Positions 8,432-15,041 of a stretch of DNA of 21,388 bases are shown here, piece by piece. Below the pieces are notes generated by a model that was not told where the DNA came from, searched no databases, and worked only from the letters and a program-made list of their open reading frames with translations. The translations under genes and the position numbers were made by a program. This stretch comes from an uncultured Christensenellaceae bacterium (lineage in GTDB: Bacteria; Bacillota; Clostridia; Christensenellales; Pumilibacteraceae). Positions within the stretch are counted from its first letter, which is position 1; every line of letters begins with the position of its first letter. The stretch spans positions 1-21,388 of the forward strand of contig CAJUKR010000029.1 of assembly GCA_910587025.1 (NCBI GenBank), written 5' to 3'.

Positions 8432-8857
8432 GTGGATAAAGAGACGCAAAGAAAGATACGAGAATACGAGAGTCGATTGCGTGAGATCGAGCGAGCGTTG
8501 CGTGAGAGCCGAATAGAGTCGAAGTACCGTGAGGAGTCGGAACGAGCGCGGAAAGAGCTCGAGTCCGAAGAACGCGAACTTCGTGTCGCGGAAGAGATGC
8601 GTCGAATAAGAGAGCTGTATGCGGTAGATCACAGCGGCTACGAAGAACCGCTGAGACGCCCCGAAATGCGTAGAGAATACATGGAGAGCCTATCGGAGCG
8701 AATAAGCGATCGCATGAGCGAACAGCTGTTGACGGAGCGTAGCGGGAGAGTGGAACCGATGGAAGTGATGGGCTTGTTTCCGAACCGAGGAAAGAAGAGA
8801 GATTATGACGTGAACAATTATTATAATTTCTTCGATGAAACGGACGGGGATAAGTGA
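8432..8857 (+). CDS. Coiled-coil protein paralogous to the giant protein's tail
   Basis: A 141-residue soluble protein starting at GTG, one base after the previous stop, with GGAG at 8421-8424 as binding site. Residues 10-62 align without gaps to residues 1928-1980 of the giant protein's cytoplasmic tail; by hand count 32 of 53 positions are identical, including REYE, RIE and REESER blocks. It lacks the membrane helix and the Gln-rich linker. Its own C-terminal half is less charged and ends in an Asn/Tyr/Asp-rich stretch. No database family is recognised. Shared tail sequence in one operon argues for hetero-oligomerisation or competition with the tail. Confidence 0.85.
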   Translation: MDKETQRKIREYESRLREIERALRESRIESKYREESERARKELESEERELRVAEEMRRIRELYAVDHSGYEEPLRRPEMRREYMESLSERISDRMSEQLLTERSGRVEPMEVMGLFPNRGKKRDYDVNNYYNFFDETDGDK

Positions 8858-8910
8858 CGCGGCAAACGCGCTCCGAAAATACAAAACGACAAAACTACAA
8901 AACGACAAAC

Positions 8911-8952
8911 AAAAAACACGGCGGCTTCGGAAACAAAGTCGCCGTGTTTTTT
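8911..8952 (+). terminator. Shared convergent terminator, surface-protein operon and rubrerythrin
   Basis: Arms AAAAAACACGGCG (8911-8923) and CGCCGTGTTTTTT (8940-8952) pair perfectly. With A-runs and T-runs on both sides it can end the plus-strand three-gene operon and the minus-strand rubrerythrin. A 14-base direct repeat, TACAAAACGACAAA, stands just before it at 8880 and 8896. Confidence 0.85.
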
Positions 8953-8987
8953 ACATACAATTTCTTATTCGTTCTATATGAAATATC

Positions 8988-9527
8988 TCAGTAATTTTCC
9001 GCGTGGATCTCGAAATAGCTCTTCGGATGATTGCATACGGGGCAGGTATCGGGCGCTTTTGTACCGACAACGATATGCCCGCAATTACGGCATTCCCACA
9101 CTTTGACTTCGCTTTTTTCGAAAACCGCCGCCGTTTTCACGTTCTTCAGAAGCGCGCGGTATCTTTCTTCGTGACATTTTTCGATTGCGCCGACCATGCG
9201 GAATTTCTCGGCAAGCTCTCCGAATCCCTCGGCTTCGGCTGTTTTGGCGAATTCCTCGTACATGTCTGTCCATTCCTGATTTTCGCCGTCGGCGGCAGCG
9301 GTGAGGTTGCTTGCCGTATCTCCTATACCGTTCAATTCTTTGAGCCACATTTTCGCGTGTTCTTTTTCGTTCTCGGCTGTTTTGGAAAAGATAGCGGAGA
9401 TTTGTTCGTATCCCTCTTTCTTTGCGACGGAAGCAAAATATGTATATTTGTTTCTTGCCTGCGATTCGCCCGCAAACGCCGTTTCGAGATTCTTCTCGGT
9501 CTGTGTGCCTTTGTACTTGTTTTTCAT
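8988..9527 (-). CDS. rbr: Rubrerythrin
   Basis: A non-haem di-iron peroxidase that reduces hydrogen peroxide in the cytoplasm of anaerobes, usually taking electrons from rubredoxin or NADH-linked donors. The 179-residue length is normal. The N-terminal ferritin-like four-helix domain carries iron ligands in the first helix (Glu21) and in ENEKEH (Glu54, His57), with the second ExxH-type pair in EKCHEER. The C-terminal rubredoxin-like domain has two Cys pairs, CRNC and CPVC, for the Fe(Cys)4 centre. The start at 9527 has AAGGAG upstream. It is a single-gene unit with its own strong promoter and shares a terminator with the operon facing it. Confidence 0.96.
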   Translation of the reverse strand: MKNKYKGTQTEKNLETAFAGESQARNKYTYFASVAKKEGYEQISAIFSKTAENEKEHAKMWLKELNGIGDTASNLTAAADGENQEWTDMYEEFAKTAEAEGFGELAEKFRMVGAIEKCHEERYRALLKNVKTAAVFEKSEVKVWECRNCGHIVVGTKAPDTCPVCNHPKSYFEIHAENY

Positions 9528-9550
9528 AATGGGTACTCCTTATTGCGTTA

Positions 9551-9580
9551 ATTATAGTGCATGTTAAGTCGGATTGTCAA
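9551..9580 (-). promoter_or_regulatory. Promoter of rubrerythrin
   Basis: On the minus strand TTGACA (9580-9575) and TATAAT (9556-9551), both perfect, are separated by 18 bases. The start point would be about 17 bases before the ATG. No PerR-type operator is obvious by eye. Confidence 0.85.
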
Positions 9581-9621
9581 GACTATCGTTTTATTCGTTC
9601 GAATTTTTTATGACAACGCAA

Positions 9622-9665
9622 TAAAAAGAATCCCGTACAAACTGCAATTCGTACGAGATTCTTTG
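9622..9665 (-). terminator. Terminator of the AT-rich hypothetical gene
   Basis: Arms AAAGAATCCCGTAC and GTACGAGATTCTTT pair with one mismatch around an 11-base loop. On the minus strand the stem is followed by a T-rich run, so it fits termination of the gene at 9717-10064. Confidence 0.75.
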
Positions 9666-9716
9666 TTTTGGCGGAGCGGTAGTAACCTAAAACGAATTTT
9701 CAGGCATTTTTGAAAA

Positions 9717-10064
9717 TTACACGATGTTTTCGCCTAATAAAATTTTAGGCATTGTTATTAAACATCTATTCCATCTTTTATAAAAACGTTCTAACCCAAG
9801 TTTGGAAATACGAGCGTGAATTTCTTCATTTTCTACTGTCCAATGCAAAATATATGTAACTTTGCCTACAAATCTTGTTAAACGAATAGGCACTTTACCT
9901 TCTTTGACGGAGTTAAAGTCTTCTTGTCTATGCGTGCGTTTTATATAACGTACATCAATTACTCCCGATTGCGAAAGATAAAATTCCGCAATTTCTTTCA
10001 TTAGATTTTCAATTTCGTCTTGTTTATCAATTTTGGCTTCATAAATGCAAATTTCATTAAACAT
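9717..10064 (-). CDS. Hypothetical AT-rich protein, possibly of dimeric alpha/beta-barrel type
   Basis: A 115-residue soluble protein with no signal peptide. The start (MFNEICIYEAKIDKQDEIENLMKE) followed by a helix and then strands containing GVIDVRYI and VTYILHW recalls the ferredoxin-like fold of antibiotic-biosynthesis-monooxygenase-type proteins, but this is a loose impression and no catalytic residue can be named. The gene is clearly richer in A+T than its neighbours, with Lys AAA, Ile ATT and Leu TTA preferred, which suggests recent acquisition. It has its own promoter and terminator. The nearest Shine-Dalgarno-like AAGGA is about 13 bases before the ATG, rather far. Confidence 0.7.
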   Translation of the reverse strand: MFNEICIYEAKIDKQDEIENLMKEIAEFYLSQSGVIDVRYIKRTHRQEDFNSVKEGKVPIRLTRFVGKVTYILHWTVENEEIHARISKLGLERFYKRWNRCLITMPKILLGENIV

Positions 10065-10102
10065 AACGCGCTACAATTCCTTGTAATGTAATTTCATTAT
10101 TT

Positions 10103-10131
10103 ATTATAGTACAAACGAACGTTATTTTCAA
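10103..10131 (-). promoter_or_regulatory. Promoter of the AT-rich hypothetical gene
   Basis: On the minus strand TTGAAA (10131-10126) and TATAAT (10108-10103) are 17 bases apart, about 39 bases before the ATG at 10064. Confidence 0.75.
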
Positions 10132-10165
10132 GCGTATAGAATATCACAAAAACAAAATGGCACTT

Positions 10166-10221
10166 TGGCGGGTGCTTGATAAAACAAGCGGCTCGCTATG
10201 CTCGCCGTCAAGCACCCGCCA
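10166..10221. repeat. Perfect 14-bp GC-rich inverted repeat
   Basis: TGGCGGGTGCTTGA (10166-10179) and its exact reverse complement at 10208-10221 enclose a 28-base loop. There is no T-run after either arm, so it is not a normal terminator. It is much richer in G+C than the flanking DNA and stands in a stretch with no gene. Confidence 0.8.
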
Positions 10222-10259
10222 CAAACAGACTAAACACAACGAACAAAACCGAGCAATCA

Positions 10260-10355
10260 TATAAAAAGCAAGACGGCGGCTAAAATCGGGCGGCGCGGGT
10301 AAACCCCTTGCGCACGCCCGTGTTTTTTAACGCCACCGCGCTTTCTGCTTTTTAT
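10260..10355. other. Structured non-coding element with nested hairpin
   Basis: The inner stem CGGGCG (10287-10292) / CGCCCG (10315-10320) encloses further pairings GCGC/GCGC and GGG/CCC, and is followed on the plus strand by TGTTTTTT, as in a terminator. An outer pair, ATAAAAAGCA (10261-10270) with TGCTTTTTAT from 10346, could close the whole element. No plausible gene lies upstream on the plus strand for it to terminate. It may be the end of a small RNA or a relic of a mobile element. Confidence 0.45.
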
Positions 10356-10491
10356 TACGACGTGTTTTCTATCTTTCGGCGGTGTTATTCGCACCGTCTT
10401 TTTGTAATGTTTACGTTTCATTATCTTGCGCTACCTTAATATGGCGTACTATTTCTATTGTTATCATAAACTATAGAAAAAAGCATATAGA

Positions 10492-10525
10492 AAGAGCCCA
10501 AATCGAGTGTTCGATTTGGGCTCTT
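10492..10525 (-). terminator. Terminator of tRNA-Ser
   Basis: A perfect 15-bp stem, AAGAGCCCAAATCGA with its complement, closes a GTGT tetraloop a few bases beyond the tRNA 3' end. A T-rich run follows on the minus strand. Confidence 0.85.
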
Positions 10526-10530
10526 CTTGG

Positions 10531-10616
10531 CGGAGGGGACAGGATTCGAACCTGCGTGCCCTTGCAGGCAAACTGATTTCGAGTCAGCCCCGTTATGACC
10601 ACTTCGATACCCCTCC
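10531..10616 (-). tRNA. tRNA-Ser (anticodon CGA)
   Basis: The minus strand folds as a class II tRNA of 86 bases. The acceptor GGAGGGG pairs with CCCCTCC, followed by a G discriminator as is usual for serine tRNAs. The anticodon loop is CTCGAAA with CGA at 10581-10579, reading UCG. A long variable arm (TGCC/GGCA) is present. The T arm is GCAGG, TTCGAAT, CCTGT. The terminal CCA is not encoded and must be added after transcription. Confidence 0.96.
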
Positions 10617-10644
10617 GTAGTTCTTTGAATATCAAAGCTTAAAT

Positions 10645-10673
10645 AATATATCATATCGACGGGAAAAAATCAA
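10645..10673 (-). promoter_or_regulatory. Promoter of tRNA-Ser
   Basis: On the minus strand TTGATT (10673-10668) and TATATT (10650-10645) are 17 bases apart, about 29 bases before the mature tRNA 5' end. Confidence 0.65.
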
Positions 10674-10760
10674 GCGTTTTGAGTTTGATGCTTACAATAA
10701 AAATAAATTTGTATCGTACTTTCTTCGGCGTTTCGTCAGAAAGAGCATGAGAATAAATGA

Positions 10761-10795
10761 AAAGCGGATATGTAAGAAATTTACATATCCGCTTT
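10761..10795 (-). terminator. Terminator of the small membrane protein gene
   Basis: A perfect 15-bp stem, AAAGCGGATATGTAA (10761-10775) with its complement (10781-10795), has a 5-base loop. It lies 16 bases after the stop of the minus-strand gene at 10812-11084. Confidence 0.75.
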
Positions 10796-10811
10796 TCCGC
10801 TTGACGTGCGC

Positions 10812-11084
10812 TTAATAGTGCTCGTCCGTTTCGTCTATAGCCGTCCTCACCGAGTTTCTGTACATTACCATTGCGGCAAAGCCCACGAGGGCTATGACGC
10901 CGGCAAGACTGAAAAGTACGATGGAGTAAGCGTCGACGCGGCCGTTGCCCGTAAACTTAATGAGAGCAAACGCTATGCCGACAAGGATAAGTGCGGTGTT
11001 GATACATCCGAACAAAATTCCCATTGCCGTCATATCGGCCTTCTTGACTGCCAATTCGGTTCTTACTTCCGTTGCTGTCTTCAT
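10812..11084 (-). CDS. Small two-helix membrane protein (hypothetical)
   Basis: A 90-residue protein. After a charged N-terminal segment of about 20 residues come two hydrophobic helices (about 22-44 and 54-74), separated by a short polar turn KFTGNGRVDAY, and an acidic C-terminus. It is therefore probably a two-span inner-membrane protein with both ends in the cytoplasm. No family is recognised. The Shine-Dalgarno signal before the ATG is weak. It diverges from sigK across about 98 bases and has its own terminator. A sporulation role is possible from the neighbour only. Confidence 0.65.
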   Translation of the reverse strand: MKTATEVRTELAVKKADMTAMGILFGCINTALILVGIAFALIKFTGNGRVDAYSIVLFSLAGVIALVGFAAMVMYRNSVRTAIDETDEHY

Positions 11085-11155
11085 ACGCTTATTATCTGCG
11101 TAAAATCAAAATATATTCCGAATAAATTCGTAAACAGGCAAAAATCGACAAATTT

Positions 11156-11176
11156 CCGCATAAGTATATGCGGAGG
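11156..11176 (+). promoter_or_regulatory. Ribosome binding site of sigK within a hairpin
   Basis: GGAGG (11172-11176) stands six bases before the ATG at 11183, which decides that start over the in-frame ATG at 11168. CCGCATA (11156-11162) can pair with TATGCGG (11167-11173), partly covering the site. The stem is short, so an effect on translation is only a possibility. Confidence 0.5.
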
Positions 11177-11182
11177 CAATTT

Positions 11183-11866
11183 ATGGTTTTCGAAAGTTTT
11201 CTCGCATTTTTGAGTAAGGTATTCTGTTTTTCGGCGTACATCAAGAATAACGGCTCGTTTCCGAGACCGCTCGAACCCGAGGAAGAGAAGATGTATCTCG
11301 AGCGCTTCAAGCAAGGCGACAAGCAGGCGCGCGAAATACTTATCAAGCATAATCTTCGGCTCGTCGCGCATATCGTCAAGAAATACAGCGGAGCGGGCGA
11401 GGCCGATGATCTTATATCCGTCGGCAGCATAGGTCTGATAAAAGGCATCCAGACGTTCGAGTACGGTAAGGGCAGTCAGCTCGCGACTTATGCCGCGCGG
11501 TGCATAGAGAACGAAATACTCATGTATATCCGTTCGAACAAAAAGCATAAGAACGACGTATCGCTGTCGGAATCGGTCGGGTCGGATAAGGACGGAAACG
11601 ACATAACGCTTATCGACGTGCTTTCCGTACCCGCCGACAGTGTGATAGAGGAAGTGGAAAACAAGGTGCTGATGGAAAAGATCCGCGCCTGCGTCGCAGA
11701 GCTTCCCGATCGCGAAAACCGCATAATAACATTGCGTTACGGTTTGGCGGGCGGACGCGCGCTCACTCAGCTCGAAGTGGCAAAAAAACTCGATATCTCG
11801 AGATCGTACGTTTCGAGGATAGAGAAAAAAGTTCTTGCGAAAATTTCGGCAAAACTTAATAATTAA
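11183..11866 (+). CDS. sigK: RNA polymerase sporulation sigma factor, pro-sigma-K
   Basis: The late mother-cell sigma factor that directs coat and cortex genes during sporulation. The 227-residue product matches the family along its length: region 2 with HNLRLVAHIVKKY, DDLISVGSIGLIKGI and LATYAARCIENEILM, the DVSL(S)ES linker, and region 4 with the helix-turn-helix VAKKLDISRSYVSRIEKK. The hydrophobic N-terminus MVFESFLAFLSKVFCFSA before YIKNN lines up with the Bacillus pro-sequence removed by the SpoIVFB protease, with cleavage expected near residue 18/19. The gene is uninterrupted, so no skin-type element is inserted. No sigma-E promoter with correct spacing is convincing by eye. The best clue to lifestyle in the window: the organism probably sporulates or descends from spore-formers. 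Confidence 0.93.
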   Translation: MVFESFLAFLSKVFCFSAYIKNNGSFPRPLEPEEEKMYLERFKQGDKQAREILIKHNLRLVAHIVKKYSGAGEADDLISVGSIGLIKGIQTFEYGKGSQLATYAARCIENEILMYIRSNKKHKNDVSLSESVGSDKDGNDITLIDVLSVPADSVIEEVENKVLMEKIRACVAELPDRENRIITLRYGLAGGRALTQLEVAKKLDISRSYVSRIEKKVLAKISAKLNN

Positions 11867-11878
11867 AGGCGAATGCGT

Positions 11879-11908
11879 TTGATTTTTTCCGCGCGCTTGT
11901 AGTATAAT
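11879..11908 (+). promoter_or_regulatory. Promoter of the symporter operon
   Basis: TTGATT (11879-11884) and a perfect TATAAT (11903-11908) are 18 bases apart, starting 13 bases after the sigK stop. The leader to the ATG at 11959 is about 45 bases. I see no clear terminator between sigK and this promoter. Confidence 0.75.
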
Positions 11909-11958
11909 TTATGCGATAGGCTTTCCGAATGAGCCGACAAAAGCAAAGAGGAAACGAT

Positions 11959-13656
11959 ATGGAAGTAGTTCTTTACGCATTGATACTTATCGCATATTTC
12001 GCCGTTATGATATTCATCGGCGTCAAAAGCCGAAAGAGTGCGAAATCCGTCAGCGGATTCGTTCTCGGCGGGCGTTCGGTCGGTCCGTGGCTGTCCGCGT
12101 TTGCGTACGGAACATCTTATTTTTCGGCAGTTATTTTTATCGGTTACGCGGGGCAGTTCGGCTGGCGTTTCGGCGTGGCTGCGACCTGGATCGGAATAGG
12201 CAACGCCGTCATCGGCTCGTTGCTCGCATGGGCGGTGCTCGGACGCAGAACGCGCATAATGGCGCAGCAGCTCGATTCCGCGACAATGCCCGACTTTTTC
12301 GGAAAGCGTTTCAACGACGATAAACTCAAGATCGCGGCGTCGATCATAATATTCGTATTCCTCATACCTTATACCGCGTCGCTGTACAAGGGGCTCGGCA
12401 GTCTGTTCGCGATGGCGTTCGACATCCCGTACTTCGTATGTATAATAATCATGGCGGCGGTCACGGCGGTGTACGTTCTCATCGGCGGGTATATGGCGAC
12501 GGCATGGAACGATTTTATACAAGGTCTTATAATGCTGTTCGGCATAGTCGCAATAATCGCGGCCGTTATCGCGGGACAGGGCGGACTTTCGGAAGCGATC
12601 GCAAAACTGTCGCAGATCGGCGTGGAAGGTTCGGCGCAACAGGGCGCGTATACGTCGTTTTTCGGCCCCGACCTGTACGGGCTTATCATGGTCATTATTT
12701 TGACCAGTCTCGGCACGTGGGGTCTGCCTCAGATGGTGCAGAAATTCTATGCGATCAAGAGCGAAGGATCGATCAAAAAGGGAATGATAATCAGCACTGT
12801 GTTTGCGCTCGTGGTCGCAGGCGGCTGTTATTTCCTCGGCGGCTTCGGACGGTTGTTCTACAGCCCCGAAGGCGGGTCTGTGTCGTATGACGAGATAATT
12901 CCGTCGATGCTCAACGAGAGCCTTCCGATCGTTTTGATCGCGCTTGTACTCGTGCTTGTGGTATCGGCGTCGATGAGCACGCTTTCGTCGCTCGTAATGA
13001 GCTCGAGCTCTACCATAACGCTCGATCTCATAAAAGGCAATATAAAAAAGGACATGAGCCAAAAAAGCCAGATGTTGAGCATACGGTTCTTTATTGCCCT
13101 GTTTATCGTAATTTCCGCCGTTATAGCGATCGTATACGACGCGTTCGATCTTTCGTTTATCGCACAGATGATGGGCGTGAGCTGGGGCGCGCTCGCAGGG
13201 TCGTTCCTTGCTCCTTACTTTTACAGCCTGTACTGGAAAAAGACGACGAAAGCAGGCTGCTGGGCTTGCTTCGGTTTCGGTGTAGTCATAAGTATCGTCG
13301 CAATGGTCATATCGATGTGCGGCGGTTATCTGTCGCCGGAGTTCAAAGCGTCGTTTATTTATGTGTATCTTTTCCAGTCGCCGATATATGTCGGTGCGTG
13401 GACGATGATAATCGGATTCGCGATCGTTCCGATAGTATCGCTTCTTTCGCAAAAACTCGCAGGCGACGGCGCTCGTACGGACAAGCTCTTCGAGTCGTTT
13501 GTTCGTGTGGAAAGCGCGATAGAGAGCGGCGCCGAACCCTTTCTTAAGGGCGAGAATATCGATGCCGAAGCCGTGGTCGCCGTATCTGACGGCGAATGTA
13601 CGGAAGAGAAGAACGGCGCAAAAGACGCGGACGATGCGAACGACCTTAAAAAATAA
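11959..13656 (+). CDS. Sodium:solute symporter (SSS family)
   Basis: A 565-residue polytopic inner-membrane protein with about 13 hydrophobic segments, which would import an organic solute with Na+. The start at 11959 follows AGAGGA with a good gap; the upstream in-frame ATG at 11929 has no such site. Family signs are VLGGRSVGPWLSAFAYG near the first helices and SMSTLSSLVMSSSSTI from Ser338, where Ser340 and Thr341 correspond to the sodium-site residues of the proline carrier PutP. By eye, however, the PutP Asp55 position is a Tyr here, so proline is not a safe substrate call. The last 70 or so residues form a hydrophilic, Glu/Asp-rich tail. It begins an operon with a SAP-domain gene and an ECF S component. 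Confidence 0.9.
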   Translation: MEVVLYALILIAYFAVMIFIGVKSRKSAKSVSGFVLGGRSVGPWLSAFAYGTSYFSAVIFIGYAGQFGWRFGVAATWIGIGNAVIGSLLAWAVLGRRTRIMAQQLDSATMPDFFGKRFNDDKLKIAASIIIFVFLIPYTASLYKGLGSLFAMAFDIPYFVCIIIMAAVTAVYVLIGGYMATAWNDFIQGLIMLFGIVAIIAAVIAGQGGLSEAIAKLSQIGVEGSAQQGAYTSFFGPDLYGLIMVIILTSLGTWGLPQMVQKFYAIKSEGSIKKGMIISTVFALVVAGGCYFLGGFGRLFYSPEGGSVSYDEIIPSMLNESLPIVLIALVLVLVVSASMSTLSSLVMSSSSTITLDLIKGNIKKDMSQKSQMLSIRFFIALFIVISAVIAIVYDAFDLSFIAQMMGVSWGALAGSFLAPYFYSLYWKKTTKAGCWACFGFGVVISIVAMVISMCGGYLSPEFKASFIYVYLFQSPIYVGAWTMIIGFAIVPIVSLLSQKLAGDGARTDKLFESFVRVESAIESGAEPFLKGENIDAEAVVAVSDGECTEEKNGAKDADDANDLKK

Positions 13657-13662
13657 ACGCAA

Positions 13663-14253
13663 ATGTACGACCTGCTGAAACAACGCCCCGCGTTGGATAC
13701 AAACATCGACGGAAAAATATTCAAGCGATTTTATTGGCTCAAATCCGAATTGTCCGATTTCTGCAAACGGAACGGACTGTGTTCGTACGGGACGAAAGCC
13801 GAACTTTCCGAACGGATATTATATTATCTCGATACGGGCAACGTCCGTGCGATAAAGCCCGCCCGAAAAAAAGCAAGACAATCTTGCGACAGGCTCAGCC
13901 TGCGCTCGATAATCGAAGATAATTTCGTATATACCGAAAAACATCGTACGTTTTTTTTGATGCATATAGGAAAGAGTTTCGTATTCACCGCGGCGTTTCG
14001 GAACTGGTTGGAAAATAACGCGGGCAAAAGATATAACAGCGCGGTTAAAGCATATCGAAGATTGCGCGCGCAAAAAAGCCCGCGTAAAGAAGAACAGAAC
14101 GAGGGATTTGAATATAACGCGTATATAGGCGCATTTTTTGCGGATAACGAGGGCAAGACTCTCGGTGACGCGATTAAATGCTGGGAATATAAAAAGAGTC
14201 TTATCGGTCATAACGGTTATGAAAGATCCGATCTGATCGTATTGCATTTGTAG
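13663..14253 (+). CDS. SAP domain and DUF6434 protein
   Basis: A 196-residue soluble protein. Residues about 18-58 (FYWLKSELSDFCKRNGL, then GTKAELSERILYYLDTG) form a SAP-type helix-extension-helix motif, known for DNA binding in other proteins. Residues about 80-138, starting IEDNFVYTEKHRTFF, and the C-terminal EYNAYIGAFFADNEGKTL with AIKCWEYKK match what I recall of the DUF6434 family. Function of that family is not known to me. It starts six bases after the symporter stop without a clear Shine-Dalgarno site, so it is probably translated by coupling. There is no evident link between its likely DNA binding and the two transporters around it. Confidence 0.8.
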   Translation: MYDLLKQRPALDTNIDGKIFKRFYWLKSELSDFCKRNGLCSYGTKAELSERILYYLDTGNVRAIKPARKKARQSCDRLSLRSIIEDNFVYTEKHRTFFLMHIGKSFVFTAAFRNWLENNAGKRYNSAVKAYRRLRAQKSPRKEEQNEGFEYNAYIGAFFADNEGKTLGDAIKCWEYKKSLIGHNGYERSDLIVLHL

Positions 14254-14267
14254 AAGAGGAAAGAAGT

Positions 14268-14852
14268 ATGTTAGACGCAGTATTGACAAAAAAGAAAGTG
14301 AGTTTTAAGTTGGGCATTGCCGTAAAAACGCTTGTGAGCATGAGCGTGATCGCGCTTGCGGTCGTATTGCCGCAGATCGTGCATATTGCGCTCGGCGCGA
14401 CGGGCGGTATGTTGCTGATGCCAATGTATCTTCCGGTTCTTATCGGAGGTTGCGTGCTCGGACTGAAATGGGGGCTCGGGGTAGGCGTCCTTTCTCCGAT
14501 CGTAAGTTTTCTTATAACGTTTGCGGTCGGCGATCCCATGCCTGCGGTTACGCGTCTTCCGTATATGGTTGCGGAACTTGCCGTGTTTGCCGCCGTTTCG
14601 GGTGCATTCTCGGGCAAAATATCGCGGAACGCATGGATGGCTTTTCCCGCGGTTCTTTTGGCTTCGGTATCGGGAAGATGCGTATTTCTGATCGTTGCGG
14701 CAATATTTCAAAGTGTTTCGCCGCTCACGGTCGAAGTCGTATGGTCGCAGATACAAGCCGGACTTCCCGCGCTTGTCGCACAGGCTGTCGCCGTGCCGTC
14801 GATCGTTATGGGATTGTCGCTTATTATCGATCGCAAGTCCGATGAAAAGTAA
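14268..14852 (+). CDS. ECF transporter S component (substrate-binding membrane subunit)
   Basis: A 194-residue protein with about six hydrophobic helices and a MYLPVLIGGCVLGLKWGLGVG segment typical of ECF S components, the membrane subunits that capture vitamins or related small molecules and hand them to the shared EcfA/EcfA'/EcfT energy module. No ECF ATPase or T subunit is encoded here, so it would belong to the group that uses a module coded elsewhere. The substrate cannot be told; no riboswitch stands upstream, since the gene is third in its operon, 14 bases after the previous stop. AGAGGA lies seven bases before the ATG. A strong terminator follows. Confidence 0.85.
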   Translation: MLDAVLTKKKVSFKLGIAVKTLVSMSVIALAVVLPQIVHIALGATGGMLLMPMYLPVLIGGCVLGLKWGLGVGVLSPIVSFLITFAVGDPMPAVTRLPYMVAELAVFAAVSGAFSGKISRNAWMAFPAVLLASVSGRCVFLIVAAIFQSVSPLTVEVVWSQIQAGLPALVAQAVAVPSIVMGLSLIIDRKSDEK

Positions 14853-14879
14853 ACGGTTTTGAGTATATCATATTGTCGT

Positions 14880-14918
14880 AAGTCCGACGGAATAACTATT
14901 CCGTCGGACTTTTGTTTT
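14880..14918 (+). terminator. Terminator of the symporter operon
   Basis: A perfect 14-bp stem, AAGTCCGACGGAAT with its complement (14898-14911), closes an AACT tetraloop and is followed by a T-rich run. Confidence 0.9.
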
Positions 14919-14930
14919 TATATTGTTCCG

Positions 14931-14960
14931 ATTCACGAAATGCGCACACGTGTCGTGAAT
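14931..14960. promoter_or_regulatory. Nested palindrome upstream of the lipoprotein promoter
   Basis: ATTCACGA (14931-14938) is repeated inverted as TCGTGAAT (14953-14960), and the exact palindrome ACACGTGT lies at 14946-14953. It stands about 45 bases before the -35 box at 15004, where an activator could bind. The factor is unknown. Confidence 0.4.
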
Positions 14961-15003
14961 TTTTGCGAGATGTGTCATAAAATTACATTGTGTGCCATCG
15001 ATA

Positions 15004-15032
15004 TTGACAGAAATACGCATAATTGTTATATT
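15004..15032 (+). promoter_or_regulatory. Promoter of the lipoprotein esterase
   Basis: A perfect TTGACA (15004-15009) and TATATT (15027-15032) are 17 bases apart, giving a start near 15039 and a leader of about 34 bases. Confidence 0.8.
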
Positions 15033-15041
15033 TATTCCGAT

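Larger units (their letters stand above)
10132..10490. other. Gene-free stretch
   Basis: I see no credible coding region here on either strand. Apart from the two structured elements at 10166-10221 and 10260-10355, the rest is of mixed composition with short GC-rich islands in AT-rich DNA. Confidence 0.6.

Noticed and set aside
8880..8909. 14-base direct repeat TACAAAACGACAAA, two copies
   Set aside because: Only two copies in A-rich DNA before a terminator; slippage or chance explains it, and it is not a CRISPR array.
9666..9680. TTGGCGGAGCGG beside a tRNA-like terminator, as if a scar of a second tRNA-Ser 3' end
   Set aside because: Only about 9 bases are shared with the tRNA-Ser end at 10529 and no T-arm sequence precedes it; too short to claim an attachment site.
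11863..13683. 606-codon open frame on the minus strand opposite the symporter
   Set aside because: It is a shadow of the symporter's codon bias: the product is rich in Arg, His and Tyr without domain structure, while the plus strand gives a clear SSS transporter.
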